64,000 bases of DNA from Turnera subulata (GCA_028386065.3 JAKUCV010001072.1:65786-129785); one strand, 5' to 3'. Positions 18,960 to 31,544 are shown, counted from the stretch's first letter. Made by a program: numbers and translations. Notes: generated by a model from the letters alone, not told the origin.

Positions 18960-20384
18960 GCAATTGTTTCTAATGTCTTAATCCTCAGCTCTCGCATGTT
19001 GAATCAAATTTTCAGCAAAGATTACTACCTAGCTCTCGCATAGCCTAGCATCAATACTAAACTCATTAAGCACAAAACAATCATTCAAGCCCTAAGAAAC
19101 TATCAAATCTCGCATATTTTAGCATCAATCAATCTATGTTCTTCTAGGTATCATCATATAAATCACGCAGCTCTCGCATATTGCAATCAATAAGAATCAA
19201 TCCAAAGTAGATAATAAATTCGACACATATAGATTGAACAATCAACACATTCAATTGAATAAACATCAATCCATATATAGTAAAACTATAGAAGTAATTG
19301 GCTACATCCCTAATCCTAGATTAGAGAATTAGTTCATCATAATAAAATAGCAAATCATCAAAATCTCACAAGAATTCATCAAGTAAACAATTTAACAGAA
19401 AGAAAATCGAAAAGAGGAAGGAGTAGTGAAGTCGGGTAGCCGATTTGTGTTGGTGATGATGGCGTCGACTTGTGCTCTCCTGGTGTCGATTTCTGCTGCA
19501 ATTAGACTGGTGATTCTGTGACTTTAAACCTTCAAATCTTGCTGGAAAAATGTTGAATTGTTGTGGGGAATAACCTTTTAAATTGGATGAGGAATTCGGC
19601 ACCACTTAGAGGATCCAAAAGAGTGAAAACCCTAATCCTACTAGTGTGTGTGACCTAATAACTAACCAATTCGACAGAGGTTCGCCCTCTGACTTCTGCC
19701 TCCTGAATATGTCGACCTAGGGGGTCCTTTTATACTGTCTTTAGCTGCTGGAAGTCGGTGGGGCTCTCCTACTTTGAATGGAAATTAAATTCTTGACTTG
19801 CGCTCCATGTTGGACTTTTGCCTGTTTTCTGACCCTAAATTTGCACCCCACTTTACTCCTAGAAGACGTTCGAACTGGGCATTGGCCTCTTCTACAAAGT
19901 TCTACATAATTCTCTCAGCTTTCTTTTCATAAAATGAACTCTTCAATCACTAGGCCTGGGTCGGCACAGAAAAAATCTGCATCCTGTGCTGGATTAAAAT
20001 AATTACTGCTCCTTGTAGACTCGTCCAAAAATTATGAAAATTAATCCAAAGAAAGCCCTGGAAGTCTAGCTTTGTCTCCAACTGGTCTCACTTAATTTAG
20101 ATGCCTAGAACTCTCGAAAACATCAAAATTGTCGGCTGTGCTCACTACAGAAAGTTTCCTAAATTGGGCCTGGTTTTCAAACTTGGCTAAGAAGCTTTCA
20201 TTCTTCAATAAAAACGATAAATTCCTGATAAAAACACTTAATCGGCAAAATTGTAGTACTAATTGACACAAAGCATGAAAACACACAATAATATAAAGAT
20301 TATACACATAATCGACCAAGAAAACATAGTAAAAGCCATTCAAAACCATCATAAAAACACTAACGTTTAGACGCTATCAGAACC

Positions 20385-22057
20385 CGACCCAAAATCACTT
20401 GGATCTCCTCACCTTTCCCTTTACACCTTTTTCTTTAGCAACACCCATTATCTTTGGAGTCGCCACGCGAATTTTATTGTGGGAAAAAATTCGGGGAAAA
20501 TCCGTTCATGAATCCCAATGACTCCATTTAAGGCAACTGTGTAGTGAACCAAAGATAATGGGCCCAGGGGTTCTTCATGGATGAGAAGGTGTTAGGCACC
20601 CGTCCATGTTGGGTGAAACTTTGTGCAATTGAAGAACATAAGTATGCCTTGTGCAAGTGTGTGTATCGTGTGGAAATAAGTCACATAAAATAACAAAATT
20701 GAATTTAAACAAAAGGAAAATAAAAACAATTAGACTTGAGTTTCCACCACTAGAAATCACCACATCATCATAAGCATCATCAAATTATCAACAAACAGCA
20801 ATTGATACGGTTTACAATCAAAGAGGGATTAGAGTACTTATCTCGGTTGTTGGACAGAATCTATGGGTTGTCTACCACTGGATTTTAAACAATGAAAACG
20901 GCCGATCTGGCTTCTGGACTTAACAACAAAGTTGTATATCTCCCTCTTATATTTCCAGAGAGCCCAAGATCATAGCAATCTGACTTCTAGAACTCGAGAT
21001 ATGAATTATTTTCTGAGACTGCCCGCATCAGGTCCCTCTACTCGGAGTGTCCACCTTCTTGGCTCCTAGATCGCTTTTGATTGCTTCCTCCTCTTGATCT
21101 CCTCTTGATGTCCCCTTTTTGGCTTCATCTTGATGTTTTTCCAAGAAATTTCTCCAGAGTTTCTGCCTAAAGAAATATTTCTAGGCTTGGAGAAGTAGAG
21201 CTTCTCCATGCAAGAAGCTTATGGGGTGTATGTGTAATTAGAGATTGATCTCTTGAAATGTGAGTGTATAGGGGCATGGTTCTGCTTAATGACCAATGTA
21301 TCAGTCAAAAATCTGGACCAAAATCATGCAGAATCAAATTAGGGGAGAAAATCGGGGAAAATTGGGCAATCTGGGCACCAAGACCGCCAGGGCCGGCGGT
21401 CATCCCGCCATAGCCGCCCGGCACCCTGCTATTCCCTCGTTCTTTCCCTTTTTGCTCCCAATTTCCCTTAATTCCTCCTTGATTTGATTCCACCGCATAG
21501 ATAACCCCTAATGAATCCAGAATCACCTCTTTTCTTGATTAGTACTTTCCCCAATCATCTCCTAATTGATTGATTACACATTAAGTCCCCATTTTGTGCC
21601 CAAATCATACCAAAAACACATTTACCATTAAGGGATGATTTAACTCTGTTTTTCTATGAAAATCAGAGCTAAAGTTAGTCTGCAAGCAATGTGTTTATGG
21701 GCTACTCAACTCTGTAAAGTCCATACTTTATTAACTTGGGCCCTTAAATTCATCCTTAATCCAAAAATAAATCATCTCATTATATTCGGGTTTAAATAAA
21801 CAAGGAAGCCCAAATAAATAAAATAGGATGATATTTTAATGAACTGGACTTTAGTATATTTTTATCCTATGATTAAATCATCTCATTAATCCTAAGGTTC
21901 AAAAATATAAACCCCAATTCATAAAATATGCATTCCACTAAAATAAATTCCAAGTGTGCCTTAGCCAAAGACCAAATCTTCTCATTAAGCTTATGGTTTG
22001 AGCATACCAAAAATTTAAATTAGAGGAATATTCATGGGTCAAATTTGGATGTTCACA
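20385..22057 (-). repeat. 3' LTR of Tat T1 (main part)
   Basis: It is highly similar to 28402-30102 along its length. The inner end is TGTGAACATCC on the minus strand, next to a PPT-like GAGGGGCATG. Compared with the 5' LTR it lacks about 28 bp that include the TATA box of the other copy (around 21262) and has a longer segment near 21185-21230. Confidence 0.85.
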
Positions 22058-22185
22058 CATGCCCCTCGTTGATGAATCCTTAGAAACTAAGAGCGAAACA
22101 ACGCAAGAAAAGGAACAACCAAATTTGAATGAATTGATGTGAGTGGTGTGTGTCAATGGTTGGAGCACCCCTTGCTCCACTTCAG

Positions 22186-22300
22186 GAATCATCTCATCCC
22201 AAAGGTTGTTGATTGTCGGGAATCATCTCATTCTAGGGTTTTGGGAATCATCTCATTCTAGGGTTTTGGGAATCATCTCATCCCAAGGTTTGTGATAGAA
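22186..22300. repeat. AATCATCTCAT direct repeats in T1
   Basis: Four close copies of GGGAATCATCTCATYC at 22188-22285, with more in the T1 LTRs (21772, 21885, 29818, 29925) and in D (57057-57130 and its LTRs, opposite strand). The motif is a family mark. Two adjacent units carry an identical TTCTAGGGTTTT spacer. Confidence 0.7.
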
Positions 22301-22349
22301 TCGTCTTATCTTTGCTAACTAGGGATTTTATCGCCTCCCTGGGGTACTC

Positions 22350-23140
22350 AATGTTTCTTAAGATTTGCGGGTGCCACATCCCAGCTTTGGGTATGTATCT
22401 CAAGATTTACGGGTGCTCGGTCCCGGCTTTGATTTGTATCTCAAGGTTTGCGGGTGCTCATTCCCGGCTTCTGGATGTGTGTCTCTCAAGGTTTACGGGA
22501 GCTCGGTCCTGGCTTCGAGATGTGTGTCTCTCAAGGTTTGTGGGAGCTAAGTTCCGGCTTCTGGATGTGTGTCTCTCACTAGTTTGCGGGAGCTCGGTCT
22601 CGGCTTCTGGGCATGTGTCTCTTAAGATTTGCGGGAGTTCGGTCCCGGCTTCTGGATGTGTGTCTCTCAAGGTTTGCGGGAGCTAGGTCCCAGCTTTTAG
22701 ATACGTGCCTCTCAGGGTTTGCGGGAGCTAGGTCCCGGCTTTGGTTGGTGTCACCACAATTTGCGGGAGCTAGGTCCCGACTTCGGTTTGTGTCATTTAA
22801 AGTTTGCGGGAGCTGAGTCCCAGCTTCGGATATCTCAGCTCTAGTTTTACCTCATGTCTGGTCTCTCTCATCTCTCGGTTTTGCAGGAGTTGGGTCCCGG
22901 CTTTTGGCTTGTTTTTCAAAGTTTACGGAAGCTGGGTCCCGGCTTCTGGTTCACTCACCTCTGGTCTTGCTTCTCTTTTGGTTTGACTCACTCCGCTCAA
23001 GGTTTGTTTTGATCTGGTTCCCTTATCTCGGTTTGCGGGTCCTGGGTCAAAGCTTTTGATTTGCTCATCTCTTAGTTTTGTTTCTCTTATTTTATCTAGG
23101 TTCTCTCATCTCGCGGCTTGCGGGAACTGGGTCCCAGCTG
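22350..23140. repeat. Tandem array with CGGGA-n6-TCCCG inverted-repeat core
   Basis: About fifteen units with a spacing near 45 bp, each with GCGGGAGCTAGGTCCCGGC or a variant (for example 22408, 22495, 22632, 22677, 22721, 22763, 22806, 22885, 22925, 23121). Each core can pair with itself. The rest of the unit reads TCTCAAGGTT or GATGTGTGTC. Confidence 0.85.
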
Positions 23141-23309
23141 GCTTTTCACTCATGGTTAACTCATTTCTGGGTTTCTCACATCTGGGTGCCTCAGGCTCTC
23201 TCATTGTCTTCTTGGTTCGGGGTGGTTTGGATCACATGCCCCTAGGTTGTATATGTCTCACACTTCTCATGTTCTCTGGTTCCATAGCGGGTTTGAAGGA
23301 GGTGGGTTG

Positions 23310-23740
23310 TGTCGTGCCCCTTGCCTAAGCGCGGGCACATCATGCCCTTGGTTTGGTTTTTCTAAGATGGGGTATGAAGCCCCCAGCATCATCTAGTTGT
23401 GGTCTCAAAGATGGGATCTAGCATGCCCCTGGTTCCCAACCATCCTATACATCTCAACCCCTAGTAAAACAAGTAACCTACTTTTCCTAGTCATAATAAA
23501 ATAAACGGGCTCATCATGCCCCTAGGGATCAATCAACCAATGCATGCCCCGATAGGTATTACCTCTCGCAATGGGGTATCATGCCCCAACGTTTGGTTCA
23601 AACCTCACGGGGTAGAATGCCCCAAGCAAATCTTAAATCCGCACGGGGGTAGCATGCCTCGAAAATTTAACTCCAAAGATGGGGTAGCATGCCCCTTGCT
23701 ACCTCATTAACCCGGATTTCAGGCCCGCCGTGCCCCTAAT
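23310..23740. repeat. Array of GGGGTAGCATGCCCC-type inverted repeats
   Basis: About ten loosely spaced copies (for example near 23513, 23572, 23609, 23645, 23681) in which GGGGTA and TGCCCC flank a short centre. D has the same kind of array in the other orientation at 56160-56480 (GGGGCATGCTACCCC). Confidence 0.75.
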
Positions 23741-26449
23741 GTCATGATGCAGGTTTAATCTCAAGGTAGATGTGCCTCTATTACGTGATGTTAGATTGAC
23801 GAGTCACAAAAATAAGACATGATATGCCCCTTGTCTACAATTCCCATTATCTATAAGATTTGTTCTTGCCATGTCCCTTCAACTAACAACCCTAGGAAAT
23901 GTAAGTCTACATCGAGTGATGGATTCATGGTGTTGTCTCTTTCATTGATCAAATGTCCCCAATCAAATCCACCTTATCAAGTAACCTATATTTTATGTGT
24001 AAGTGATGCATGAGCATATCTACAATGTGTTTATCCTCTCAATGCATGAAGGTGCCCCTAGTTTCTACACGTTTGTTTGATGCAAGTGCTTACGGTGTAT
24101 TTTTTTTCCCTTTTTCCTATTTTCTCTTTTCTCTCAAATTTTCCCCTCATTATGTTTTCCTCTCTTTATCTTCCCTCTTTCCCCTCTCAAATTTTCCCAT
24201 CTTCTTGTTTTCTCTCTTTCTCTCGTCTTCTCTCTTCTCTTATCCCCCACTCTCACTCTTCTCTCCCCTTTCCTTTGGATGCAAGTGCCATGTATGGATG
24301 TAAGTACAATCTTTTTTCCAGATGGTGCGTTCGGATGCAAGTGCCCCTAGTATGATGCATGAGCAATGAAAATCATTCGAGCTAAGAGGAAAGTTAAGCA
24401 ATTTGGGAAAAAGTGAGTTATCCCATCAAAATCACAAAAGCTTCCAAGAGAAGGATCCCCAATGATTATGAACTCAATCATTTCAAATGTTAGTTAGGAC
24501 CCCACGAGTGAACATTCCTTGTTGAGAAGGTTTGATGGATGAAGACTCATAAAGCAAAATCAATGGATGAGTGGATACCCCTTCAAAAATAGATGGAGGA
24601 AATGCAGTTAGAAGCTCGTTCATGACTACCCAAGTGAATCGTCTTCAAAATAATGTTGTCTACCCGATGGATGCCCCTTGTCGTTGGCTGCTATCCCTAT
24701 TTCCCCTTTAGTCTTAACTTTTTCCTAAGCCGCCTATGTGGGTTTTCAACCTAACAGGCTTGTCCTAACTTTGCCTAGGCCGCCCTTTCGGGTTTTCAAC
24801 CTAGCGGATCCCCTTTTTCCTTTTACCTTTTTTTTCCCTCATCGCGGGGATAGCAACCATAGGCATAGAATACTGAAATCACAAAGTTTGGGCAAGAAGA
24901 AGGCCGCTCGGTCCGGATGTACTCGAATAACCATTGAGGAAGCACACTATCAACTTCATTGAGGGAAATCAGGAATCACATGTCTAAGAGACCATCGGAG
25001 AAGTATGACAATTGATGATCAAATTCACAGTGAAGCTTCTTGAGAGAGACAGACTCAATTGACAATGAAATACAGGTCGAAAAGAGAGACCTTATGACTA
25101 CAAAAGAGACCGAAATACAATCAATAGTGTGGCATGCGTATCTAGCAATGACCCCAATCGTTCTATTGAATCAATCTGGAAACCATAACTTATAGACCGA
25201 GCCCGTTGCCGGATTACCTACATATCTTAGCATAAAAAAAACCTACGTACCTGTGGATGTGGTGTTTGGCTTGAGGTATTTGTTGGGGTCAGTGTTTGGC
25301 TTGAGATGTTTCTCAGGGTTGCTGTTTGGTTGGGGATTTAGTGTGATAGGTTAGATGGGGGAATACTTGTCTTCCTCATTATGATTTCTTCCTCTTTTCC
25401 CGATTTCTGAGGATGGATAATGAATCAACATTTAGGCACCAAGGTCACTTCCCCTCCTCACTTTTCTCCTTCTCTTTTTCTCTTTTTTTTTTTCCTTTTT
25501 TTGGGAAAACGTCTTCACTATCGTCTAGAATGTTTTCATGGATTGTGATCTAGAGGGTACCTCCCCTTTCTCTTTTCCTTTCTCTTTTTTTCTTTCATTT
25601 TTTTTTGAGGAGAGTGACATCTTCTTTAAGCAGGTGCAATTAGACATAACTCGCTTGGAAGCCAGATTCATTTTTGGGAAGCATTTTTTCTTGACAAGTG
25701 TTCACGGTGGATGTGATGAAATCAACATGGAGTTCAAGTGGGATAACTCAGGTATCAACATAGGTATGTGTTTGAAGACTAGTGCGGGTGAGTGTTTAGG
25801 AATCAGTTGGGGTTAATCGAATGTTAGGTAAGGTCGGATTACATCCCCAGAATCAGGTCTTCGTACTTCATTTCTATGGTCCCTTAGATTGATCCAATGG
25901 AATGTCATGAAGTCATGCACAACTTGCCCTATATACATAGAAGATAAGGAAATTAAAATTTTATTCTTTTATGTGAAAAATCAAAGTACAAATGATGACA
26001 TTGTTGATTGTTGGACATAGAATTTATCCCTTGCCCCCTTTTGACTTGATTCAACCTCTAGACTCTAAAGAAGAACTATACCGCCTCTCCCGATTCTTGG
26101 TCATCATTCCATCCATGCCTAGCAATTTGGCTCATGGTCTCTAATCAACTCTCCCTATGTTTGCAGTTCTCACCTATTCTCCAACATCATTGAGTAGTCC
26201 CTTAGAGTGAATCACCTCTTCCGCCTCGTCTCATTGTCTCCTTGTTATTGTCACCCCATCATTGTTTCCATCAATCCCCTCATTGCCACACCTCATTGTC
26301 CTCTCATGACAAAATGCGGATGTCAACTCTCCCCATTCCTTGTCTCTTCACCATACCTTATTTCATCTCATCTCCTTCCCACGTTCTCCTTCATTGCTTC
26401 TCCCCAAATCTGGATTTACGTTTCTACTTTTGAGAAGGCCCCCCTGGTT
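23741..26449. other. T1 internal noncoding sequence
   Basis: No gene is seen. The stretch includes pyrimidine-rich tracts on the plus strand (24105-24275 and 25440-25610), the paired blocks GGGTTTTCAACCTA and CCTAGGCCGCCC (24730-24810) that recur inverted in D at 55405-55495, and unremarkable AT-balanced sequence between. Confidence 0.5.
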
Positions 26450-27115
26450 TGTCTCAACTCGAGTACTTTACTCTCGATAGCTTGGCTCGGCTCTGCATTC
26501 CGGTTTCTTTGCTTCCCAACTCGGCACCTCGATTTGGCAAATCGACTCGGCTACTCCCCTTGGTCTCCCAACCCATTTCATCAACTCGGCTCACCGGTTC
26601 TGCTCATCAACTTGGTTTATCAGTTCGGCTCCTCGGCTCAGCTCATCAACCCGGTTCATTAACTCAGCTTCTCATTATAACTCATCAACTTGGCTCATCA
26701 GTTCGGCTTCTCGGCTCGGCTCACCAACCCGATTCATCAACTCAGCTTCTCATTATGGCTCATCAACTTGGCTTATCAGTTAGGCTCATCAACCCAGTTC
26801 CTCAACTCAACTTCTCTCTTTGGATCATCAATTCGGTTCACAAAATAAAACTAGGGCTTACATCAGCATTCTTGAAGAAGGCCCAATCAGGTTACCTCAT
26901 CTCACCTCTCCTACTATAATTATTGGGGCTTACATCTCCTCCCACAAGAAGGCCCACCTGGGTTTGTCTTAGCTCGTATACTCAACTCCCATCAACTCAG
27001 CTCGTCGGCTCGACTCTTCCCCTCGGCATCTCAACTTGACAACTTGACTTGGCTACCTCACTTGGTTTCTCAATTCAGCTCATCAACTCGGCTCACCGGC
27101 TTGGAGAATGCCCAG
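26450..27115. repeat. Array of GGCTCATCAACT-type short repeats in T1
   Basis: Dozens of imperfect units near GGCTCATCAACTC or TCGGCTCATCAG, running from 26460 to 27110 with higher-order pairs about 100 bp apart (26665 and 26755). The proteins read across it are low complexity (repeats of STQLLIMAHQLG-like text) and are not real genes. Confidence 0.75.
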
Positions 27116-28383
27116 ACTTGCAACTGCTCTAAAAAAAAAGCCCAACCAAGTCATCCCATCTCCCATCTTCTGCCAAAAATATTTGGGCTTACATCTCCTA
27201 TTGTGAGAAGGCCCAACCAAGTCATCCTATCTCCCCTTTTCTGCCATAATTATTGGGGCTTACATCTCCTCTCACGAGAAGGCCCAAAGTCACCTCTGTG
27301 TCTTAAGTCGATGCTTCATTACTGCCTCTGCCTTTTTCCCACCTTTCGTCTTTGGGTACCTTTATGATCTCCAATGTCTTCACTATCTCCTTTTCTACTG
27401 GGATCATCGACTTATGATATATCCGTCATCCCTAATATCTTCACCATCCCCTTCCAATCAAAGCACTACTCATCCATGGTGTCCTAGGGGTTCAATTCTA
27501 GGGGTATAGTTCATGGTCATTGGGGATCCTAAATTCAAGCCACGTTTTCTTTCAAAACATTTGGAAACAGTAGGGAAGTGTGATGGAATACATTCGCAAA
27601 ACATGTTTCATTATTTTTTCAAAACATTTTCTCCTTTTTCTTTCTTCAAAGACTCAAGCCCAAAGAGATGAGGATTTGAAAAAGTGAGACACCCTTGCTC
27701 GAATTTGTGTTTGATGCTTTCAAAAACATGCAATGCAATGCCAAATGTATGCAAATGTGAATTCCCTAAGACAAGGTAGACCGACTGAACATATATGTCG
27801 ATTGGGAAACAACACCAAAAATCTGACCTTGGCTTAAACATGTACGCTTACTCCCCTAGGGTTCCTTTACTAGACTCATCAATTCACACCACGCAATATA
27901 GCACCCTACGCAGAGTTAGCACGACAATAATTTTTTTTTACTACACTCTTCCCTATATATCTTTAATTGTTTTGTTGATTTATCGAAAATAAAAACACTC
28001 TATTTACAAACACTCGAATCCACAACAATAATCACCCAAATGCACGTACCACTTACTGATTCAATATGCATGAGATGCTCAGGTTATGCAGCTGGTTGGG
28101 GGCTAGAGATTTCCGTTAGGGAATAGGTTGACCTACTCACATGTGATAATGGATATCGCGTGAGGTCCAAGGCCCATTAATCCCCTTCATTGCTAAGCAT
28201 CGAGAAACGGGTTCACTCAAGCCACTATCGCTTAAGGAAAGCATGTAGCAAACTTGGATTCCCTTGCCCTTATACGGTAGAGGCTTCACATCAATTGTCA
28301 TGAATACAAGGCACTTATGATGACACATAAAAAGGCATACAAAATTCAACGATTGCACAAAGGTTACTTAAACCCTCAGAATC
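27116..28383. other. T1 leader and junction sequence
   Basis: Two AAGCCCAACCAAGTCATCC units (27140-27290) end the array. From 27540 to 28383 the sequence matches the reverse complement of the D leader (52300-53100), including the ACAAGGTAGACCGACTGAACAT region. The gag that follows in D has no counterpart here. Confidence 0.55.
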
Positions 28384-28401
28384 CCCACTGGAGTCATGAG
28401 C
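28384..28401 (-). other. Primer binding site region of T1
   Basis: Directly after the LTR the minus strand reads GCTCATGACTCCAGTGGGG. Element D has TTGGCCACTCCGTTGGGG in the same place. Both resemble a TGGCGACTCC-CTGGGG site, a form I associate with tRNA-Arg priming in Tat/Ogre elements. The T1 copy is decayed at its start. Confidence 0.5.
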
Positions 28402-30102
28402 TGAGAGAACCTGACCCAAAATCACTTGGATCTCCTCACCTTTCCCATTACACCTTCATCTTCAGCAACACCCATTATCTTTTGAGTCGCCACCCGAATT
28501 TTATAATGGGACAAAATTCAGGGAAAACCCGTTCTTGAATCCCAATGACTCCATTTAAGGCAACTGTGTAGTGAACCAAAGATAATGGCCCCGGGGTTTC
28601 GTCATGGATGGGAAGGTGTTAGCCACCCGTCCATCTTGGGTGAAACTTTGTGCAATTGAAGAACATAAGTATTCCTTGTGCAAGTGTGTGTATCGTGTGG
28701 AAATAAGTCACATAAAACTTTGTGTATTGGGTTGAGTCTCCACCACTAGAAACCACTTATGCACCCCGGCGAAAGGTTCAAAGCCCACGTAGTTCTTGTC
28801 ATGGCATCACAACACCCACAACAACATAAGCATCATCAAATCATCAACAAACAACAATTGATACGGTTCACAATCAAAGAGGGATTAGAGTACTTATCTC
28901 GGTTGTTGGATAGAATCTATGGATCGTTTTTCACTGGATTTGAGACAATGGACACGGCCGATCCAGCTTCTAGGCTCAACATAAAAGTTGTAAACCTCCC
29001 TCCTAGCTTTCCAGAGAGTCCAAGATCACAGCAATCCGACTTCTAGAACTCGAGATATGAATTATTTTTTGACACTTCCCGCATCAGGTCCCTCTACTCG
29101 GATTGTCGACCTTCTTGGCTCCTAGATCGCTTTCGAATGCTTCCTCCTCTTGATCCCCTCTTGATGTCCTCTTGTTGGCTTCTTTTTTTTGCTTTTCCAC
29201 GAAATTTCTCTAGAGTTTCTGCCTATAGAAATGTTTCTAGGCTGTGTGTGTAATGACATATTGATCTCTTGAAATGTGAGTAGGGGGTCGTATTTATAGA
29301 GTTCTGGGGTGTATAAGGGCGTGGACCTGCTTAATGACCAAGGTCTCAGCCAAAAATCTGGGCCAAAACCGTGTAGAATCAAATTAGGGGAGAAAATCAG
29401 GGAAAATTGGGCAATCTGGGCACCAAGACTGCTAGGGCCGGCGGTCATCCCGCCATGGCCGCCCGGCACCCTGCGTTTCCCCCGTTCTTTTCTTTCTTGC
29501 TCACGATTTTCCTTAATTCCTCCCTGATTTGATTCCACTGCATAATTAACCCCTAATCAATTCAAAATCACCTCTTTTCTTCATTAGTACTCCCCCCAAT
29601 CATCTCCTAATTGATTGATTACATATTAAGTCCCCATTTTGTGCCCAAATCATACCAAAAACACATTTACAATTAAGGGATGATTTAACTCTGATTTTTC
29701 ACAAAAATCAGAGCTAAAATTAGTCTGCGAGCAATGTGTTTATGGGCTACTCAACTCTGGAAAGTCCATACTTTATTAACTTGGACCCTCAAATTCATCC
29801 TTAACTCAAAAATAAATCATCTCATTATAACCAGATTAAAATAAACAGGAAAGCCCAAATAAATAAAATAGGATGATATTTTAATGAACTGGACTTTAGT
29901 ATATTTTTATCGTAAGACTAAATCATCTCATTAATCCTAAGGTTCAAACATACAAACCCCAATTTATAAAATATGTATTCCACTAAAATAAATTCTAAGT
30001 GTGCCTTAGCCAAAGACCAAATCATCTCATTAATTTTAAGGTTTGAGCATACCTAAAATTTAAATTAGAGTAATATTCATGGGTCAAATTTAGATGTTCA
30101 CA
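28402..30102 (-). repeat. 5' LTR of Tat T1
   Basis: The 1701-bp LTR begins on the minus strand TGTGAACATCTAAATT and ends GGTTCTCTCA. It shares with D the GC-rich GGCGGTCATCCCGCC-type inverted repeats (29440-29470) and three AATCATCTCAT-type motifs. A TATA box lies at 29291-29298. Confidence 0.85.
29291..29298 (-). promoter_or_regulatory. TATA box of the T1 5' LTR
   Basis: The minus strand reads TATAAATA between GAACTC and CGACCC. Element D has the same box at a matching place (58091-58098) in its 3' LTR. Confidence 0.6.
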
Positions 30103-30411
30103 TTACGATCCCCTAATTTGAGCCAATTGATTTTTGATTTTGCCTCCAAATAGCTTCTCTCTGCTTTATCTTCTGCTGGGTATTCCAATTTAATCTGCTC
30201 ACGTCTCTCGAACTCATCATCCGCCAGTGCATAACTTTCAACCTTTAATTCGATCTTTTCTAGTGCTGCCTGAAGATTGGAAATTATGTGATCAATATTT
30301 CCAAAAGATTCCTTGTTCCAACCAACCAGGTATTTTCATAGGAGACTGAATTTCTTCAAGAGATAAAAATGTTCATTGCAATTCACTTCTGTCTTACGCC
30401 AGAGCTCTATG
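30103..30411 (-). mobile_element. LINE F, part 3: region between endonuclease and RT
   Basis: The minus strand codes a Lys/Glu-rich helical linker (NLQAALEKIELKVESYAL, then ERREQIKLEY) ending in KINWLKLGDRNSRFF, a well-known plant L1 block that precedes the RT. One stop and one or two frameshifts are seen near the 30411 end. It holds the T1 TSD copy (30103-30107) and the copia TSD copy (30407-30411). Confidence 0.85.
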
Positions 30412-31254
30412 TGTTAGTAACCAAAAGCCAATCAATGGATGATTGTAGTCATGTATATACATTAAGGTTATTCCAATAAATATGTTTATGAGATAAACAC
30501 TTGCACATATTTATAACCCAAGAATATTATATATTCTTAAATGTCCCTAGTTGATTATTATTATGGATGGGTTGTAATAATAAATTAAGACTAGCATATG
30601 TTGAGAATTATATGAGATATGAATTCTACATACGGGTACAAGTTAGAGAACTTGTGGACTGGACCGACCCACATAAGAACCCTACATGGAACGTTATATG
30701 ATTGTCATTAGTGGTTCTTATATGTATTGTCCTTAGACCTGAGATCGTCAAGGTTCCCAACATATGAGTCGTATACTTTGATATTATTCCTAGTCACTCG
30801 TAACTGAGTAGATTTAAGGGTAATCATTGGGTATATGACGTAATGTGTAGTGGGTTTTGATCGATCAAGATGGGATTCGTCTAACCCATATAACGGGTAT
30901 ATTATCAGATGGGCCTCTTGATAGAGTTGAACTGTAAATGCGTGGCCACGCTCGGATTATATGATATGGTGATATCATGAGTATCCAGTTTTACACAGTT
31001 ATGTCGGGGATCAAGAAACTAAGATTAAACATATGCGATATTGACGTTTTCCATGTCTCGTGTTTAATCTTGATAATAGGACGAAAGGACGATGACATGT
31101 TTCCGAGGCATATTGAATTAGTACTGATCTTGTCGTTTGGGTAGCAATGATGTGTTGCTAGGCGCTGCTCTTTGCTTATAATTGTAAAATGAGATTTTAC
31201 GATTATTGCCAAACGTTACAAGTGCCTACAGGGTCACACACTTAGAACTGTTGA

Positions 31255-31345
31255 TTCAAGCAGGTGGTTGAACTATGGTTGGACCGTGGTTCGACCAAGT
31301 GGGTGGACCATGGTTGAACTTTGGTTGGACCATGGTTGGACCGGG
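31255..31345 (+). promoter_or_regulatory. Repeats upstream of the copia LTR promoter
   Basis: About six overlapping copies of GGTTGGACCATGGTTG-like sequence, with the 8-bp palindrome ACCATGGT, lie 200-290 bp before the TATA box. They are kept in the 3' LTR (40990-41080) and in the solo LTR (61035-61120). Tandem boxes in U3 act as enhancers in tobacco copia elements such as Tnt1; a similar role here is inference. Confidence 0.5.
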
Positions 31346-31544
31346 TCGTTTTGGGCTGATTTGGTTCACTAATTATCAGAATTATTGAACCAGAATTAGT
31401 GCCATATGATGTGTATTCCTATATATGATGATATATATAATTAATGCTTAGTGGAGCATTAAGTCATAGTGGAAACATAATCATGAAGGATAAGACATGA
31501 TTATGTTGGCCAATGACTTAATAAACTATGCATTTCAAGTGTGT

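Larger units (their letters stand above)
14797..20379 (-). mobile_element. Athila-type element B, collapsed, inside the T1 LTR
   Basis: A perfect TSD gaacc lies at 14792-14796 and 20380-20384. On the minus strand the order is 5' LTR (20379 down to 15396, itself interrupted), PBS, a gag start fragment, then only the last 34 bp of the 3' LTR (14830-14797). The body from gag to almost the end of the 3' LTR has been lost in one deletion. The insertion lies 10 bp from the outer end of the T1 LTR. Confidence 0.85.
15396..20379 (-). repeat. 5' LTR of Athila B, interrupted by a solo LTR
   Basis: On the minus strand it starts TGATAGCGTCTAAACG and ends AAATGCATCA. Without the insert it is about 1.8 kb. 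A related piece in the other orientation lies at 63260-63698. The GGCTACATCCCTAATC block at 19301 and GAATTAGTTCATCAT at 19327 recur in the Athila-like solo LTR near 34843-34880. Confidence 0.8.
14787..30102 (-). mobile_element. Tat-type gypsy element T1, noncoding (LARD-like)
   Basis: The outer bounds are fixed by a perfect 5-bp TSD, ttacg at 14782-14786 and 30103-30107. The 5' LTR is 28402-30102. The 3' LTR is 14787-14796 plus 20385-22057, split by Athila B. Internally (22058-28401) I find no gag or pol frame. The element consists of a leader shared with element D and a series of tandem arrays. Tat/Ogre elements are known for long, fast-changing 3' noncoding regions that seed satellites. 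The close match of LTRs and of several internal blocks to D shows one family. Confidence 0.85.

Noticed and set aside
24077..24355. Hydrophobic, Phe and Ser rich frames that look like membrane proteins
   Set aside because: They are translations of a pyrimidine-rich tract in the Tat T1 noncoding region.
26207..27367. Large plus-strand frames in the GGCTCATCAACT array
   Set aside because: They are low-complexity translations of a tandem repeat and lack any domain.
30991..31212. Repeated small frame in the copia LTRs (also 40723-40944 and 60769-60990)
   Set aside because: It recurs only because the LTR recurs. It lies upstream of the LTR promoter on the other strand and shows no family.
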